Shown: positions 15,611 through 23,958, counted from the first letter of the stretch. The stretch: DNA of 64,000 nucleotides from Pseudoselenomonas ruminantium (GCF_900113715.1 NZ_FOQK01000017.1:1-64000); one strand, 5' to 3'. A program made the numbers and translations. The notes: generated by a model not told the origin, from the sequence alone.

Positions 15611-17187
15611 AACACGAAATGAAAAAATTTGGCGAGATCGATTTGAGCCGCAAGATCCTGCAGGCCGTGACAGAGATGGGCTTTGAGGAGCCGTCGCCTA
15701 TCCAGGCGCAGACGATTCCGTTGGCCCTGGAGGGCCATGATGTCATCGGCCAGGCACAGACCGGTACGGGCAAGACAGCAGCCTTTGGCATCCCGACGGT
15801 GGAAAAGACTGCCGAGAAGTCGCGCCATATCCAGGCGCTGGTGCTGACGCCGACCCGTGAACTGGCTATCCAGACAGCCGAGGAACTCAACAAAATCGGC
15901 AAGTTCAAGCGCGTGCGTACGCTGCCGGTCTACGGCGGCCAGTCGATTGAGCGCCAGATCCGGGCACTGGGACGTGGGGTGCAGATCATCGTCGGCACGC
16001 CGGGACGTCTGCTCGATCATCTGCATCGCGGGACGATCAAGCTCGAGCATGTACAGACGCTGGTGCTTGATGAGGCTGATGAGATGCTCGATATGGGCTT
16101 CATCGACGATATTGAAAGCATCCTGGAGATGATACCGGCTGAGCGCCAGACCTTGCTGTTCTCGGCCACGATGCCAGCGCCCATCGAAAAGCTCTCGCTG
16201 CGCTATATGGATCATCCACAGCGCGTGACGATCACGCGGGAGAATCTGACTGTGCCGCTCATCGATCAGGTCTACTATGAGACGCGCCAGAAATTCGAAG
16301 GCCTTTGCCGTGTGCTCGATGTCGAAGAGACTGGCAAGCTCATCATTTTCTGCCGGACGAAGCGTGCTGTCGATGACCTTTCTGCGTCCCTCGATGCGCG
16401 TGGCTATTCGGCGGGCGGCCTGCATGGCGATCTGTCGCAGATCCAGCGCGACCGTGTGATGAAGAAGTTCCGTGAGGGGCGCATCGATGTGCTGATTGCG
16501 ACCGATGTAGCGGCGCGCGGTATCGATATCGATGATATCACGCATGTCATCAACTACGATATCCCGCAGGACCATGAGTCCTATGTCCACCGCATCGGCC
16601 GCACGGGCCGTGCGGGCCGTACGGGTGTAGCGATGACGTTCATCGAGCCGAAGGAGTATCGCCAGCTGCGTCTCATCATGAAGCTGGCACATACGAAGAT
16701 CCAGCGTCGCGAGCTGCCGACGGCTTCGGATATCCTCGAGCGGCAGAAGGACCTCGTCCAGGAGCGGCTGATCAAGACTCTGCAGCAGAATCATTACGAC
16801 GATTACCATACCATCATTTCGGATGTGGTTGCGGAGGGCTTCGATCTTGTCGATATCGCTGCTGCAGCTCTCAAGCTCTCCCTTGAAGGCTACCAAGAGG
16901 AGCCGAAGAGTGCAGCCGACAGCTTCGGGGATACGGGCGGTGCACCGGGCATGGTGCGCCTGTTCCTCAACATCGGCCGCAATCAAAAGATACGTCCGTC
17001 CGACATTGTCCGGGCGATTGCCGGTGAGGCAGATATCCCGGGCGATACGATCGGCGTCATCAATATCTATGACCGGTTCACCTTTGTGGAAGTACCAGAG
17101 GATGTGGCGGAGCGTGTCATGAATATCATGCACCGCAATACGGTCAAGGGTTATAAGGTTAATGTAGAGCCAGCACGCAAGCGCTGA
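15607..17187 (+). CDS. DEAD-box ATP-dependent RNA helicase (CsdA/DbpA type)
   Basis: The 526-residue protein has all the DEAD-box motifs in order: the Q motif (PSPIQAQTIP), AQTGTGKT, PTRELAIQ, DEAD, SAT, the ARGID motif and HRIGRTGRAGR. A C-terminal domain near 445-522 (RLFLNIGRNQKIRP onward) matches the DbpA-type RNA-binding RRM. It probably remodels RNA in ribosome assembly or cold adaptation. The start is TTG at 15607, 5 nt after AGGAGGA and overlapping the pncC stop; an ATG 12 nt later is possible. Whether it is CshA, DeaD or DbpA is not decided by sequence alone. Confidence 0.92.
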   Translation: MKHEMKKFGEIDLSRKILQAVTEMGFEEPSPIQAQTIPLALEGHDVIGQAQTGTGKTAAFGIPTVEKTAEKSRHIQALVLTPTRELAIQTAEELNKIGKFKRVRTLPVYGGQSIERQIRALGRGVQIIVGTPGRLLDHLHRGTIKLEHVQTLVLDEADEMLDMGFIDDIESILEMIPAERQTLLFSATMPAPIEKLSLRYMDHPQRVTITRENLTVPLIDQVYYETRQKFEGLCRVLDVEETGKLIIFCRTKRAVDDLSASLDARGYSAGGLHGDLSQIQRDRVMKKFREGRIDVLIATDVAARGIDIDDITHVINYDIPQDHESYVHRIGRTGRAGRTGVAMTFIEPKEYRQLRLIMKLAHTKIQRRELPTASDILERQKDLVQERLIKTLQQNHYDDYHTIISDVVAEGFDLVDIAAAALKLSLEGYQEEPKSAADSFGDTGGAPGMVRLFLNIGRNQKIRPSDIVRAIAGEADIPGDTIGVINIYDRFTFVEVPEDVAERVMNIMHRNTVKGYKVNVEPARKR

Positions 17188-17218
17188 AGCTCGGTTGATT
17201 AGGAAAGAAGGTATCCTG

Positions 17219-17860
17219 ATGAATTGGAACAAGAACATGGCAATGGGCGTTATGGCGGCAATCCTGCTTGGAAGTGCTGCTCCGGCAACGGTTTTCGCAG
17301 CTGAGCCGGCTCCGGCAGCTGAGACGGCTCAGGCGCAGCCGGCAAAGCTTGGCTATACTTACACGAGCAAGGAGTATGGTTTTACCATCCAGTGCCCGCA
17401 GCGTCCGAATGTTATCCCCGCTAGCCTGCTTTATGAGGGCAAGAAAGGCGAAGTGCTTGTCTTTGACAACGATGGGTACAACATCAAGAATGCCTGGGTT
17501 GTCCTGATGGATGCCTTTGATGGGAAGAAGACGCCGGACTTCAACAAGATTAACGAAGAAGAGGCCAAGAAATATCTCAATGACCTGATGAACAGCAATG
17601 GTTATGAAGGCATCATGCTGGTGAATCTCAGCGCGACGAACAAGGCGGTCTATGCGGTAACGGCAAAAGAGATCGAGGTCGATACCAATGGGGATGGCAA
17701 GTTCGATGCCAAGGCCACGGCTGACACGCAGATGGCAGTGACCTTTTTCCGTGGGGCGAAGGGTGGCTGCTATTCGCTGCAGCTGATCGATAATCCTGTG
17801 CTGCGTGACAGTGCCATCAAGCTGTTCCAACAGGGTGTGGCAAGTTTCCAGGAGAAATAA
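17219..17860 (+). CDS. Secreted protein of unknown function with an EF-hand-like loop
   Basis: The 213-residue protein has a clear Sec signal peptide. The N-terminus is MNWNKN, the hydrophobic core is about residues 8-20, and cleavage is likely after VFAA. An Ala/Pro-rich linker leads to a globular domain that starts near YTYTSKEYGFTIQCP. The stretch DTNGDGKFDA matches a calcium-binding EF-hand/dockerin-type loop. Two cysteines occur in the mature part. I do not recognise a family. ATG 17219 follows GAAGGT; the in-frame TTG at 17195 is less likely. A second secreted protein gene follows at 17940. Confidence 0.7.
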   Translation: MNWNKNMAMGVMAAILLGSAAPATVFAAEPAPAAETAQAQPAKLGYTYTSKEYGFTIQCPQRPNVIPASLLYEGKKGEVLVFDNDGYNIKNAWVVLMDAFDGKKTPDFNKINEEEAKKYLNDLMNSNGYEGIMLVNLSATNKAVYAVTAKEIEVDTNGDGKFDAKATADTQMAVTFFRGAKGGCYSLQLIDNPVLRDSAIKLFQQGVASFQEK

Positions 17861-17889
17861 AGCAGGATTTTCCTGTGTGGTGCAGAATT

Positions 17890-17905
17890 ACATATAATGA
17901 TATGT
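17890..17905 (+). promoter_or_regulatory. Palindrome covering a -10-like TATAAT before the second secreted protein
   Basis: ACATAT AATG ATATGT is a perfect inverted repeat, and a TATAAT lies inside it at 17893-17898. No good -35 is seen, so promoter status is tentative. Confidence 0.35.
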
Positions 17906-17939
17906 GATTGCAGCTAAGAATACATTGGGGGATTGCGGG

Positions 17940-18497
17940 ATGAAGCGTAGCAAGAAACAAGGGGTGGCCTTGGCGGCTGCCGCTTTGCTGATGGTGCAGA
18001 GCATGGGGATTGCCAGTGCCGGAATGGGCGAGGTAGATTATAGCGGGTTGCCGGGCAGGAATGCAAGGCTGCATTGGGATGCCGTCGGAACGGCACCGAA
18101 AGCTGATGCTGAGGCCGGCAAGGCAGCAGCCACGCAGGCACCGAAGGCTGTGCCTATCATCATCACGGCCGCAGACATCGATGCGCAGAAGAAGGCAGGG
18201 AAAAAATCTCCGGCAGAAGTCCAGCCGGCAGTATTGCCGCAGCCTCCTGTTGCTCCGCCTGCGCCAGCTGTCCAGCCGCAGCCGGCTCCGGTTGTGGCTC
18301 CGGCAAAAGCGGCGCTGCCCGCAGGAAATGTCGTGGAACTGCCGCCAATCCAGGCGGTGGAGGTCAAGCTGCCAGCTGTGGCAAGACCAGCCGCGGCAAA
18401 GCCTGTGGTGGAGCTTCCGCCTATCGAGAAGGTGCCTGCGGCAGCGGCCAGCAAGGCACAGACGGTAGAGCTGCCGCCAATCCAGCCAGTAAAATAG
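17940..18497 (+). CDS. Secreted Pro/Ala-rich protein with three VELPPI repeats
   Basis: The 185-residue protein has a signal peptide (basic KRSKK, hydrophobic 8-21, cleavage near SAG). It is otherwise low complexity and very rich in Ala, Pro, Val and Gln. The hexapeptide VELPPI occurs three times in the C-terminal third, followed by QAV, EKV and QPV, and a related VKLPAV lies between the first two copies. The repeats are about 25 residues apart. Such sequence suits an extended envelope-spanning or partner-binding tether. The family is not recognised. ATG 17940 is preferred over the upstream GTG 17904. Confidence 0.65.
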   Translation: MKRSKKQGVALAAAALLMVQSMGIASAGMGEVDYSGLPGRNARLHWDAVGTAPKADAEAGKAAATQAPKAVPIIITAADIDAQKKAGKKSPAEVQPAVLPQPPVAPPAPAVQPQPAPVVAPAKAALPAGNVVELPPIQAVEVKLPAVARPAAAKPVVELPPIEKVPAAAASKAQTVELPPIQPVK

Positions 18498-18500
18498 ACG

Positions 18501-18545
18501 AAAAGACGCGCAACCAGCGAAGGAGCTGGCTGCGCGTCTTTTGTT
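18501..18545 (+). terminator. Terminator after the VELPPI-repeat gene
   Basis: Stem AAAAGACGCGCAACCAGC / GCTGGCTGCGCGTCTTTT with one mismatch and loop GAAGGA, then TGTTTG. Confidence 0.85.
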
Positions 18546-18557
18546 TGGCAACGACAC

Positions 18558-18590
18558 AACAAAAAAACCGCTATCCTAACAGATAGCGGT
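18558..18590 (-). terminator. Terminator of tRNA-Gln
   Basis: Read on the minus strand, ACCGCTAT / ATAGCGGT forms the stem and is followed by a run of T (plus-strand AAAAAAA at 18561-18567). Confidence 0.85.
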
Positions 18591-18601
18591 GAAATATGCA
18601 A

Positions 18602-18677
18602 TGGCAGGGGTAGCTGGACTCGAACCAACGCATGCGGGATTCAGAGACCCGTGCCTTACCAACTTGGCGATACCCCT
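18602..18677 (-). tRNA. tRNA-Gln (CTG)
   Basis: On the minus strand the acceptor AGGGGTA pairs with TACCCCT, the T-loop is GGTTCGAGTCC, and CCA is encoded. The anticodon loop CTCTGAA gives anticodon CTG, with a T-T mismatch at the base of the loop as in other tRNA-Gln. The terminator follows within 12 nt. Confidence 0.93.
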
Positions 18678-18760
18678 GTAAGGTTTCTGACTCAGTGAGC
18701 CATCGACATTTATATATTATATAGAGATGGTAGGGAGATGTCAAGAACTTTTTTTGCTAA

Positions 18761-20455
18761 TCATTTAATTTTTCCGGTTGGGAGCATGGCAAAATAGGGA
18801 GTGGCCTGCAGCCAGATCTCGAAGGTGCGCGGCCAGGGATAGCTGAGGTCGACGGTCATGTCTTGTAGCAGCAGGGAGAACTGGCCATAGGGCGAGTGGA
18901 AGGTCACAGGCTGGCGGAAGGCGCGGGTATTCTTGTAGGCTGCCAGATGATCTTTCATGGCACGCTGCAGCATGCGGTTGGCCCAGCGATGGTTGTGTTC
19001 AAGGTCGAGGTCGGCGGTGTTGGTGTAGCCGGCCTTCTGGAGCTCCAGGTTGATGAGGTCAATGTCCTCTTTCAGATAGAAGTAATCTTCGAGCAGCCGA
19101 TCCTGCAGGAAGGTGATATTGGCTGCTGTCAGGCCAATCGTTTCCTCAAGGCTGGCAGCCTGCTGGCGGGAAACCTCGTAAAGGCTGGCCTGAGCCAGCG
19201 CGGTGCCGATACTGTTGCTCGTAGTGTTCCAGCCAGCATAGGCGATAAGCGTATTCACGGGATAATCGCTATTGAGCAGCAAAGGCAGGACGGTTTCCTG
19301 GGCCGTGAAATGCTTGCTGAGGTCGACGAGGGCGACGGGGTGGTTGTTTTCGCGCGCCGTTTGCAGATACGCTGCCGTCTGCTGGCGGCTGGCTAAGTCA
19401 TCTTCATCGCTATTGCAGGTGGAGACAAGCAGTGTGAAATCGGCCTCGCCGGGGGTGTCACTTTCCTGGCCGCCTAGCAGGGCAATCTTTTCGCGGACAG
19501 TCTCCGCGGTGCTGATCGCCATATAGGGCATGACGCGGTCCGGTGTGGCTGGCGAGTTGTAGTGCACGAAGATGCGCGGGCGGAAGCCTGCCTGCCGGTT
19601 TTTGATGGTGGTCAGCAGCGAGAGGGCGATCTCATCGGCGCCATGGGTCAAAAAGACTCTGTCCGCCGGAAGGTTTTGCTGGGCGATGTATTTCTTCAGC
19701 TCGTTCTTTTCGATGTTGGGGATGCTGAAGGGCTCGCCGTCGTCCTGTCCGAGGACGAGCTGGGCCAGGACACCTTCGTGTACCAGGCGGATCAGCGCTT
19801 CGTTGAGCTGCTTGTTCTCGGCAAAGTGCGCAAGGTAGCGCGTCATGCTTTCGGCGGGAATAGCCTGTTCAAGGCGGGAAAGCTCCTGCTCGTCGATGGG
19901 CAGGCCTTCTGCTTGCCGTCCTTTCAGCCGCGAGTAGGCCAACAGGTCTTTGCGTTCCTGATAGCCGTCGATGGTGTCTTGGGGCGTCTGGCGCGGCAGG
20001 ATGCTGAAGGCGTAGAGGGGGATGTCGGGATGAGCAGTGTGGAGTCCGCGCAGGTATTGGAGCAGGCTATTGATTTCTGCGGGGGAGGCTTCCTTCTCAC
20101 GGGCGGCCAGCAGCCCGCCGTAGAGAAGCTGGTCGATGGACAGGATGGCGGCCTGGCTGTTGCCGAGGTTCTGACTGAGCCATTGCCGCATGCCTTGCGT
20201 ATCCCCGGGCTGTGAGTAATAGTCTTGTATGCTGGTGGGCGGTGCTTCGACGCGAGTGCCAGCGATGCGTCCTGCATCAATGACGAACTGGCGGCACGGG
20301 GGGCGTCCGTCGAGCGGGACGAGCAGTACCGTATCGGCCAGCGGCCGTTCAGGCGTGAGCGGTACTGCTGGCCGGGCAGGGCGTAGCATATGCCAGAGCC
20401 CGAGCATGAGGACGAGGATGATGAGCGGAATGATATAGTGATGACGTTGTTTCAC
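18761..20455 (-). CDS. DUF4127 family protein, membrane-anchored
   Basis: The 564-residue protein has an N-terminal membrane anchor (about residues 8-23). The large outer domain has VLLVPLDGRPPCRQFV, SIDQLLYGGLLAAR, and NTLIAYAGWNTTSNSIG, which are characteristic of DUF4127. The family is common in Firmicutes; no reaction is established to my knowledge, and none is inferred here. It is transcribed alone on the minus strand from an extended -10 promoter that overlaps the rsmD promoter. tRNA-Gln lies downstream in the same direction. Confidence 0.85.
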   Translation of the reverse strand: MKQRHHYIIPLIILVLMLGLWHMLRPARPAVPLTPERPLADTVLLVPLDGRPPCRQFVIDAGRIAGTRVEAPPTSIQDYYSQPGDTQGMRQWLSQNLGNSQAAILSIDQLLYGGLLAAREKEASPAEINSLLQYLRGLHTAHPDIPLYAFSILPRQTPQDTIDGYQERKDLLAYSRLKGRQAEGLPIDEQELSRLEQAIPAESMTRYLAHFAENKQLNEALIRLVHEGVLAQLVLGQDDGEPFSIPNIEKNELKKYIAQQNLPADRVFLTHGADEIALSLLTTIKNRQAGFRPRIFVHYNSPATPDRVMPYMAISTAETVREKIALLGGQESDTPGEADFTLLVSTCNSDEDDLASRQQTAAYLQTARENNHPVALVDLSKHFTAQETVLPLLLNSDYPVNTLIAYAGWNTTSNSIGTALAQASLYEVSRQQAASLEETIGLTAANITFLQDRLLEDYFYLKEDIDLINLELQKAGYTNTADLDLEHNHRWANRMLQRAMKDHLAAYKNTRAFRQPVTFHSPYGQFSLLLQDMTVDLSYPWPRTFEIWLQATPYFAMLPTGKIK

Positions 20456-20488
20456 GGTAAACTCCTATACAGTAAAGATTCTTTGCAT

Positions 20489-20497
20489 ATTATACCA
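20489..20497 (-). promoter_or_regulatory. Extended -10 promoter of the DUF4127 gene
   Basis: On the minus strand TGGTATAAT is a perfect extended -10. No good -35 is present, as is usual for this class. It lies 34 nt from the start codon. Confidence 0.6.
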
Positions 20498-20506
20498 TAC
20501 GGGCAG

Positions 20507-20535
20507 TTCACTATTTGAATAAAATATGGTAAAAT
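20507..20535 (+). promoter_or_regulatory. Predicted promoter of rsmD-coaD
   Basis: TTCACT (20507-20512), 17 bp, TAAAAT (20530-20535). It diverges from the DUF4127 promoter, with the two start regions almost back to back. Confidence 0.5.
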
Positions 20536-20584
20536 GAATTTGTTTACTGTGAGGTAAATAACAGCACAGGATGGAGTGGATGAT

Positions 20585-21160
20585 ATGAGAATCATCACGG
20601 GGACAGCCCGGGGATGCCGATTGAAGACACCGAAAGGGCAGGACACGCGGCCCACAGCTGACCGCATCAAAGAGTCGCTGTTCAATATCCTGGGGCAGAA
20701 AGTACTGGATCGCAAGGTGCTGGATATTTTTGCCGGTACGGGCAATCTGGGCTTGGAAGCGTTGTCGCGTGGGGCGAAAAGTGGTATGCTCGTGGATAAG
20801 GCCACGGCTCAGCTCATGCAGGAAAACGCACGGTTGACACGGCTGCAGGATAAGGTTACGGTGCGCGGCGGCGATGTTTTTGCCGAGCTCGGCCAGCTGG
20901 ACCGCAGCCAGCCAGATTTCGATCTGATTTTCTGCGATCCGCCCTACCACAAGGGGCTCTGGGAGCGGGCACTCAAGCAGATCGACCAGTCAGCGGGCAT
21001 CATGGCACGCAATGGTATCCTGGTCGTCGAGCATGGTGCTGATGAGAATGATATTCCCGAGCTTGAGCACTTGATAGCAGTCATGAACCGGCGGTATGGA
21101 CATACCACGCAGCTGACTTTTTTCCAGTGGCGGGCGTATGTCGAGGAGGTGGAGCTGTGA
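20585..21160 (+). CDS. rsmD: 16S rRNA (guanine966-N2)-methyltransferase
   Basis: The 191-residue methyltransferase has MRIITGTARG at its start, PTADRIKESLFNIL, the SAM-binding DIFAGTGNLGLEAL loop, and the catalytic DPPY in FCDPPYHKG. It methylates G966 of 16S rRNA. ATG 20585 gives the canonical N-terminus; GTG 20576 would add three residues. It overlaps coaD (GTGA), the standard rsmD-coaD pair. Confidence 0.95.
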   Translation: MRIITGTARGCRLKTPKGQDTRPTADRIKESLFNILGQKVLDRKVLDIFAGTGNLGLEALSRGAKSGMLVDKATAQLMQENARLTRLQDKVTVRGGDVFAELGQLDRSQPDFDLIFCDPPYHKGLWERALKQIDQSAGIMARNGILVVEHGADENDIPELEHLIAVMNRRYGHTTQLTFFQWRAYVEEVEL

Positions 21161-21645
21161 CGCGGGCAGTGTGTTCCGGCAGTTTCGACCCGGTGACCAA
21201 CGGTCATGTTGACGTCTTCGAGCGGGCCAGCAGGATGTTTGATGAGCTGATCATCTGTGTGTTCCAGAATGCCAGCAAAAAGGGATTCTTGCCGGTGGAG
21301 CAGCGGGTGGATCTGCTGCGTCAGGCGGTCAGCCATTTGGAGAACGTGCAGGTCATGTCATTCGCGGGGCTCATAACCGAGTTCATGCGCGCGCATGATG
21401 CACAGGTCATCGTCCGTGGCATCCGGTCGGTGAAAGACTTGGAATATGAAGAGAATGAAGCGTATATGATTCGTCATATCGCGCCAGAGATTGATACAGT
21501 GTTTCTGCTGACGCGGCCGGATTACTCCTATGTGAGTTCATCCGGTGTCCGGGAACTGTTCCGGTTCCATGGCAGTGTCCATGGGCTGGTTCCGGACTGC
21601 GTGGAGCAGGCGATGATAGAATTAGAGCAGAGAGAAAGGAAGTAA
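21157..21645 (+). CDS. coaD: Phosphopantetheine adenylyltransferase
   Basis: The 162-residue enzyme adenylates 4'-phosphopantetheine, the penultimate step of CoA synthesis. CSGSFDPVTNGHVD contains the nucleotidyltransferase HxGH-like motif (TNGH), IVRGIRSVKDLEYE is the RGxR segment, and YSYVSSSGVREL is the ISST-like motif. The GTG at 21157 overlaps the rsmD stop and follows GAGGAGGT. Confidence 0.96.
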   Translation: MTRAVCSGSFDPVTNGHVDVFERASRMFDELIICVFQNASKKGFLPVEQRVDLLRQAVSHLENVQVMSFAGLITEFMRAHDAQVIVRGIRSVKDLEYEENEAYMIRHIAPEIDTVFLLTRPDYSYVSSSGVRELFRFHGSVHGLVPDCVEQAMIELEQRERK

Positions 21646-21652
21646 GCGGTAT

Positions 21653-22240
21653 ATGTCAGTACGCGATACCTTGGATAAACTCGAGAATATGGTGGTGGGA
21701 GCTTCGCATTTCCCGTTTACGGAGAAGACCCTGATCAATGATAATGAACTCATCCATTATGTAGATGAGCTGCGTAATGATCTGCCCAAAGAGCTCAACC
21801 GGGCCGATGAGATCATGCGCAATCGCGAGCAGATCCTGGAGGATGCACGCAAGGAGGCCGAGCAGATCAAGCGGGAGGCCAAGGAATATGCAGAGCGCAT
21901 CACGGACGATAATGAGATCGTCCAGCAGGCCAAGGAAAAGGCCAAGACCATCCTGCAGCAGACGCAGCAGCAGGAGCGTGAGATCATGGAGCGCACGCAG
22001 CAGAATGCTACGCAGCTGCAGAATGATGCGGATGCTTATGCCAACCAGGTGTTTGAGCAGCTGATCGCCCATGTGACAGGAACCTTCCAGGGGGTACGCC
22101 AGGCTGAACAGGGCTTGCAGCAGGCACTCAATGTCCTGCAGCAGGCAAAGACGCAGATGAACCAGCAGGCTGCACGCCAGGCACAGCAGGCCGCTGCCGT
22201 GACGGCAGCACAGCTGGCCGAGCAGCAGGAAAACGAATAA
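21653..22240 (+). CDS. Coiled-coil protein of unknown function
   Basis: The 195-residue protein has a short N-terminal segment (VRDTLDKLENMVVGASHFP). It is then a long charged coiled coil from about 45 to 125 that resembles the stalks of ATP synthase subunit b or DivIVA-like proteins, and it ends in a Gln/Ala-rich tail. No membrane segment is present, so subunit b is unlikely. It starts 7 nt after coaD and probably shares its transcript. The N-terminal 40 residues resemble the membrane-binding head of septum-associated proteins, but this is only an impression. Confidence 0.6.
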   Translation: MSVRDTLDKLENMVVGASHFPFTEKTLINDNELIHYVDELRNDLPKELNRADEIMRNREQILEDARKEAEQIKREAKEYAERITDDNEIVQQAKEKAKTILQQTQQQEREIMERTQQNATQLQNDADAYANQVFEQLIAHVTGTFQGVRQAEQGLQQALNVLQQAKTQMNQQAARQAQQAAAVTAAQLAEQQENE

Positions 22241-22302
22241 GACAATATAAAAGGAAAGCAGCCTTGTCCACTGGACAAGGTTGCTTTCCTTTTATATTGT
22301 CC
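22241..22302. terminator. Bidirectional terminator between convergent genes
   Basis: A near-perfect palindrome of about 60 nt (GACAATATAAAAGGAAAGCA on one arm, its complement on the other) has T-rich ends on both strands. It serves the coiled-coil gene on plus and the Mga-like regulator on minus. Confidence 0.92.
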
Positions 22303-22307
22303 CTGCT

Positions 22308-23783
22308 TCAGCAGGATTGTGCCTGCCTGGTACGTAGCCGGGTCAAAAGCTCCTGCAACAGCTCCCATTCGCGGGGATTGAAGGCCGTGTGGATGGACAG
22401 GGAGAGATGTCCGGGGGGCTGGATGGGGGCTGGCAGATTGGTGATCAGCAGGTCATAGTCGACATGCGTAGAGACGAATTGCAGATGGAAGTCATCGCGG
22501 AACCGGGAGATGATTTCCTGCTTGATCTTTTCTTCATAGATCGGGCCATAGTCGGTCAGCAGGGCGAGATGGATGACCGGCTCGGCTGCTGCAAGGTCAA
22601 AGTATTGGCTGCAAAGCAGGATGTAATGGGGAAGCAGATAACAGGTATCGGTGAAGCAGCGGCCACAGGGATGGGGCGCGAGGGCTTCGTAGAGCTTCTG
22701 CATGTGGCGGGCGAAGCGGGGATATGTCGTCTGGTATGTCTTGAGGAAAGGATAGCGCTCCAGCAGGTCGGAACTGCCGCTCAGCAATGCGCCGTGGAAG
22801 TGCAGGCGGTGCAGCTTCTGGCGGAAGCTCGGGGCCCCCATGCCAATCCAGCTCGGGAAATAGCGGGCAAAGACGGCCATGAAGTGATCGGTGGCTGTGA
22901 GGGGCAGGCAGTCGAAGCCACGGGCATCGCGGGCGGCTGCAAACAGGCGTTGCTGCACATTGGCGCCAAAGGGGAAGGCATGCAGCAGATAGAAGACAAA
23001 TTGGCATTCTGCGGTCAGGATGGGAAGGCGGAAGCGCTGGAAGAATCGTTCGATGGCGGGAAGGCAGGCGTGATACGCTTCATTGTCGAGGCCGAGCTCA
23101 GCGGGCAGAGGCGAAGACAGGCTATGGCGCAGGCTCATGCGGTGGACAATGATGGCGAGCCAATAGGAGAAGTGCTTGCGGTCGCTGATGGACATCGGAA
23201 AGTCGAGCGCGCCGAGGATATCTTCGATGGCATTCATGATGCGCTGGCGCGAGATATCAGGAAATGGCCAATCGTAGCCGCGGTAGATCTGCAGGTAGAA
23301 GTTATTGAAGAAATAGCGGAGCTGCATCTCATCGCCGGAAAGTTTCATATCGGCGGCATCAAGGGTCAGGGAGAAGGCTGCCACAGCATCACGCATCGGG
23401 GCAAGCGCACGGTACAGTGAAGCCTGGCTCAGATAGTGGGTCAGGCAGAATGACGTGGTCGTATCCACGGTTTCGAAGAACATGGCATGGAAAAAGGAAT
23501 AGGTCAGCGACTCCTGGGCAAACTGTGTGTAGACCACATGGATGTTGAGCCAGGGAGCCCGGCTCAGACGGATGCCGAGGGCAGTATTGCGCTCGATGAC
23601 AAAAGCCTGAGGGAAACGCTCCTCAAGATGCATCGTGAGGCTTTGCAGGTATTTATGGATGGTTCGCTCTGAGAGCTGGAGACCGGCTGCGAGTTCCTGG
23701 CAGGAAAAGCAACGGTCATCAGAATCGAGCAGGCTAAGCAGCGCGTATTCTTTTTGCAGGGATTTGTCGAGAATGGGGAGCAA
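22308..23783 (-). CDS. Mga/PRD-type transcriptional regulator, divergent from the lar operon
   Basis: The 491-residue protein begins with a DeoR/Mga-type helix-turn-helix (FSCQELAAGLQLSERTIHKYL, about 26-46), followed by a second winged-helix-like region. A helical middle resembles degenerate PRD domains. The C-terminus resembles a PTS EIIB fold (HLALLTDYGPIYEEK... DYDLLITN). This is the layout of Mga/AtxA-class regulators. The gene is divergent from larA, with 175 nt between start codons, so control of lactate racemase is inferred. Known lar regulation in Lactiplantibacillus uses a Crp-Fnr protein instead. Confidence 0.75.
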   Translation of the reverse strand: MLPILDKSLQKEYALLSLLDSDDRCFSCQELAAGLQLSERTIHKYLQSLTMHLEERFPQAFVIERNTALGIRLSRAPWLNIHVVYTQFAQESLTYSFFHAMFFETVDTTTSFCLTHYLSQASLYRALAPMRDAVAAFSLTLDAADMKLSGDEMQLRYFFNNFYLQIYRGYDWPFPDISRQRIMNAIEDILGALDFPMSISDRKHFSYWLAIIVHRMSLRHSLSSPLPAELGLDNEAYHACLPAIERFFQRFRLPILTAECQFVFYLLHAFPFGANVQQRLFAAARDARGFDCLPLTATDHFMAVFARYFPSWIGMGAPSFRQKLHRLHFHGALLSGSSDLLERYPFLKTYQTTYPRFARHMQKLYEALAPHPCGRCFTDTCYLLPHYILLCSQYFDLAAAEPVIHLALLTDYGPIYEEKIKQEIISRFRDDFHLQFVSTHVDYDLLITNLPAPIQPPGHLSLSIHTAFNPREWELLQELLTRLRTRQAQSC

Positions 23784-23824
23784 TGGATATCCTTCTTTCT
23801 GGCTTCGTTTTGTTTCGCAGTTTT

Positions 23825-23841
23825 TGCCGTATTTGACGGCA
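23825..23841. promoter_or_regulatory. Candidate operator in the regulator-larA intergenic region
   Basis: TGCCGT ATTTG ACGGCA is a perfect 6-5-6 inverted repeat in the divergent intergenic region, about 40 nt from the regulator start and 118 nt from larA. It could bind the divergent regulator. Confidence 0.35.
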
Positions 23842-23958
23842 GGATTTGATGCAATAAGCTGGTGTGTTTATGTTACGCTATATGCGTCTTGTGGAAGGCG
23901 ATATTGTTATGGTCTATTGTACTGGAAATAGGAGGATTTGGAAAGAGAGGTTTTTGAC

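Noticed and set aside
15586-17238. Minus-strand 550-codon ORF opposite the DEAD-box helicase
   Set aside because: Long antisense frames are common in this GC-rich coding DNA. All helicase motifs are on the plus strand.
22241-22302. Long palindrome considered as a transposon end or CRISPR-like repeat
   Set aside because: It is a single copy between convergent genes with T-rich ends on both strands, which fits a bidirectional terminator; the same design recurs at 38109 and 49278.
22389-23420. Plus-strand 343-codon ORF opposite the Mga-like regulator
   Set aside because: It is an antisense shadow. The minus strand encodes a protein with recognisable domains, while the plus frame has no signal peptide, domain or ribosome site.
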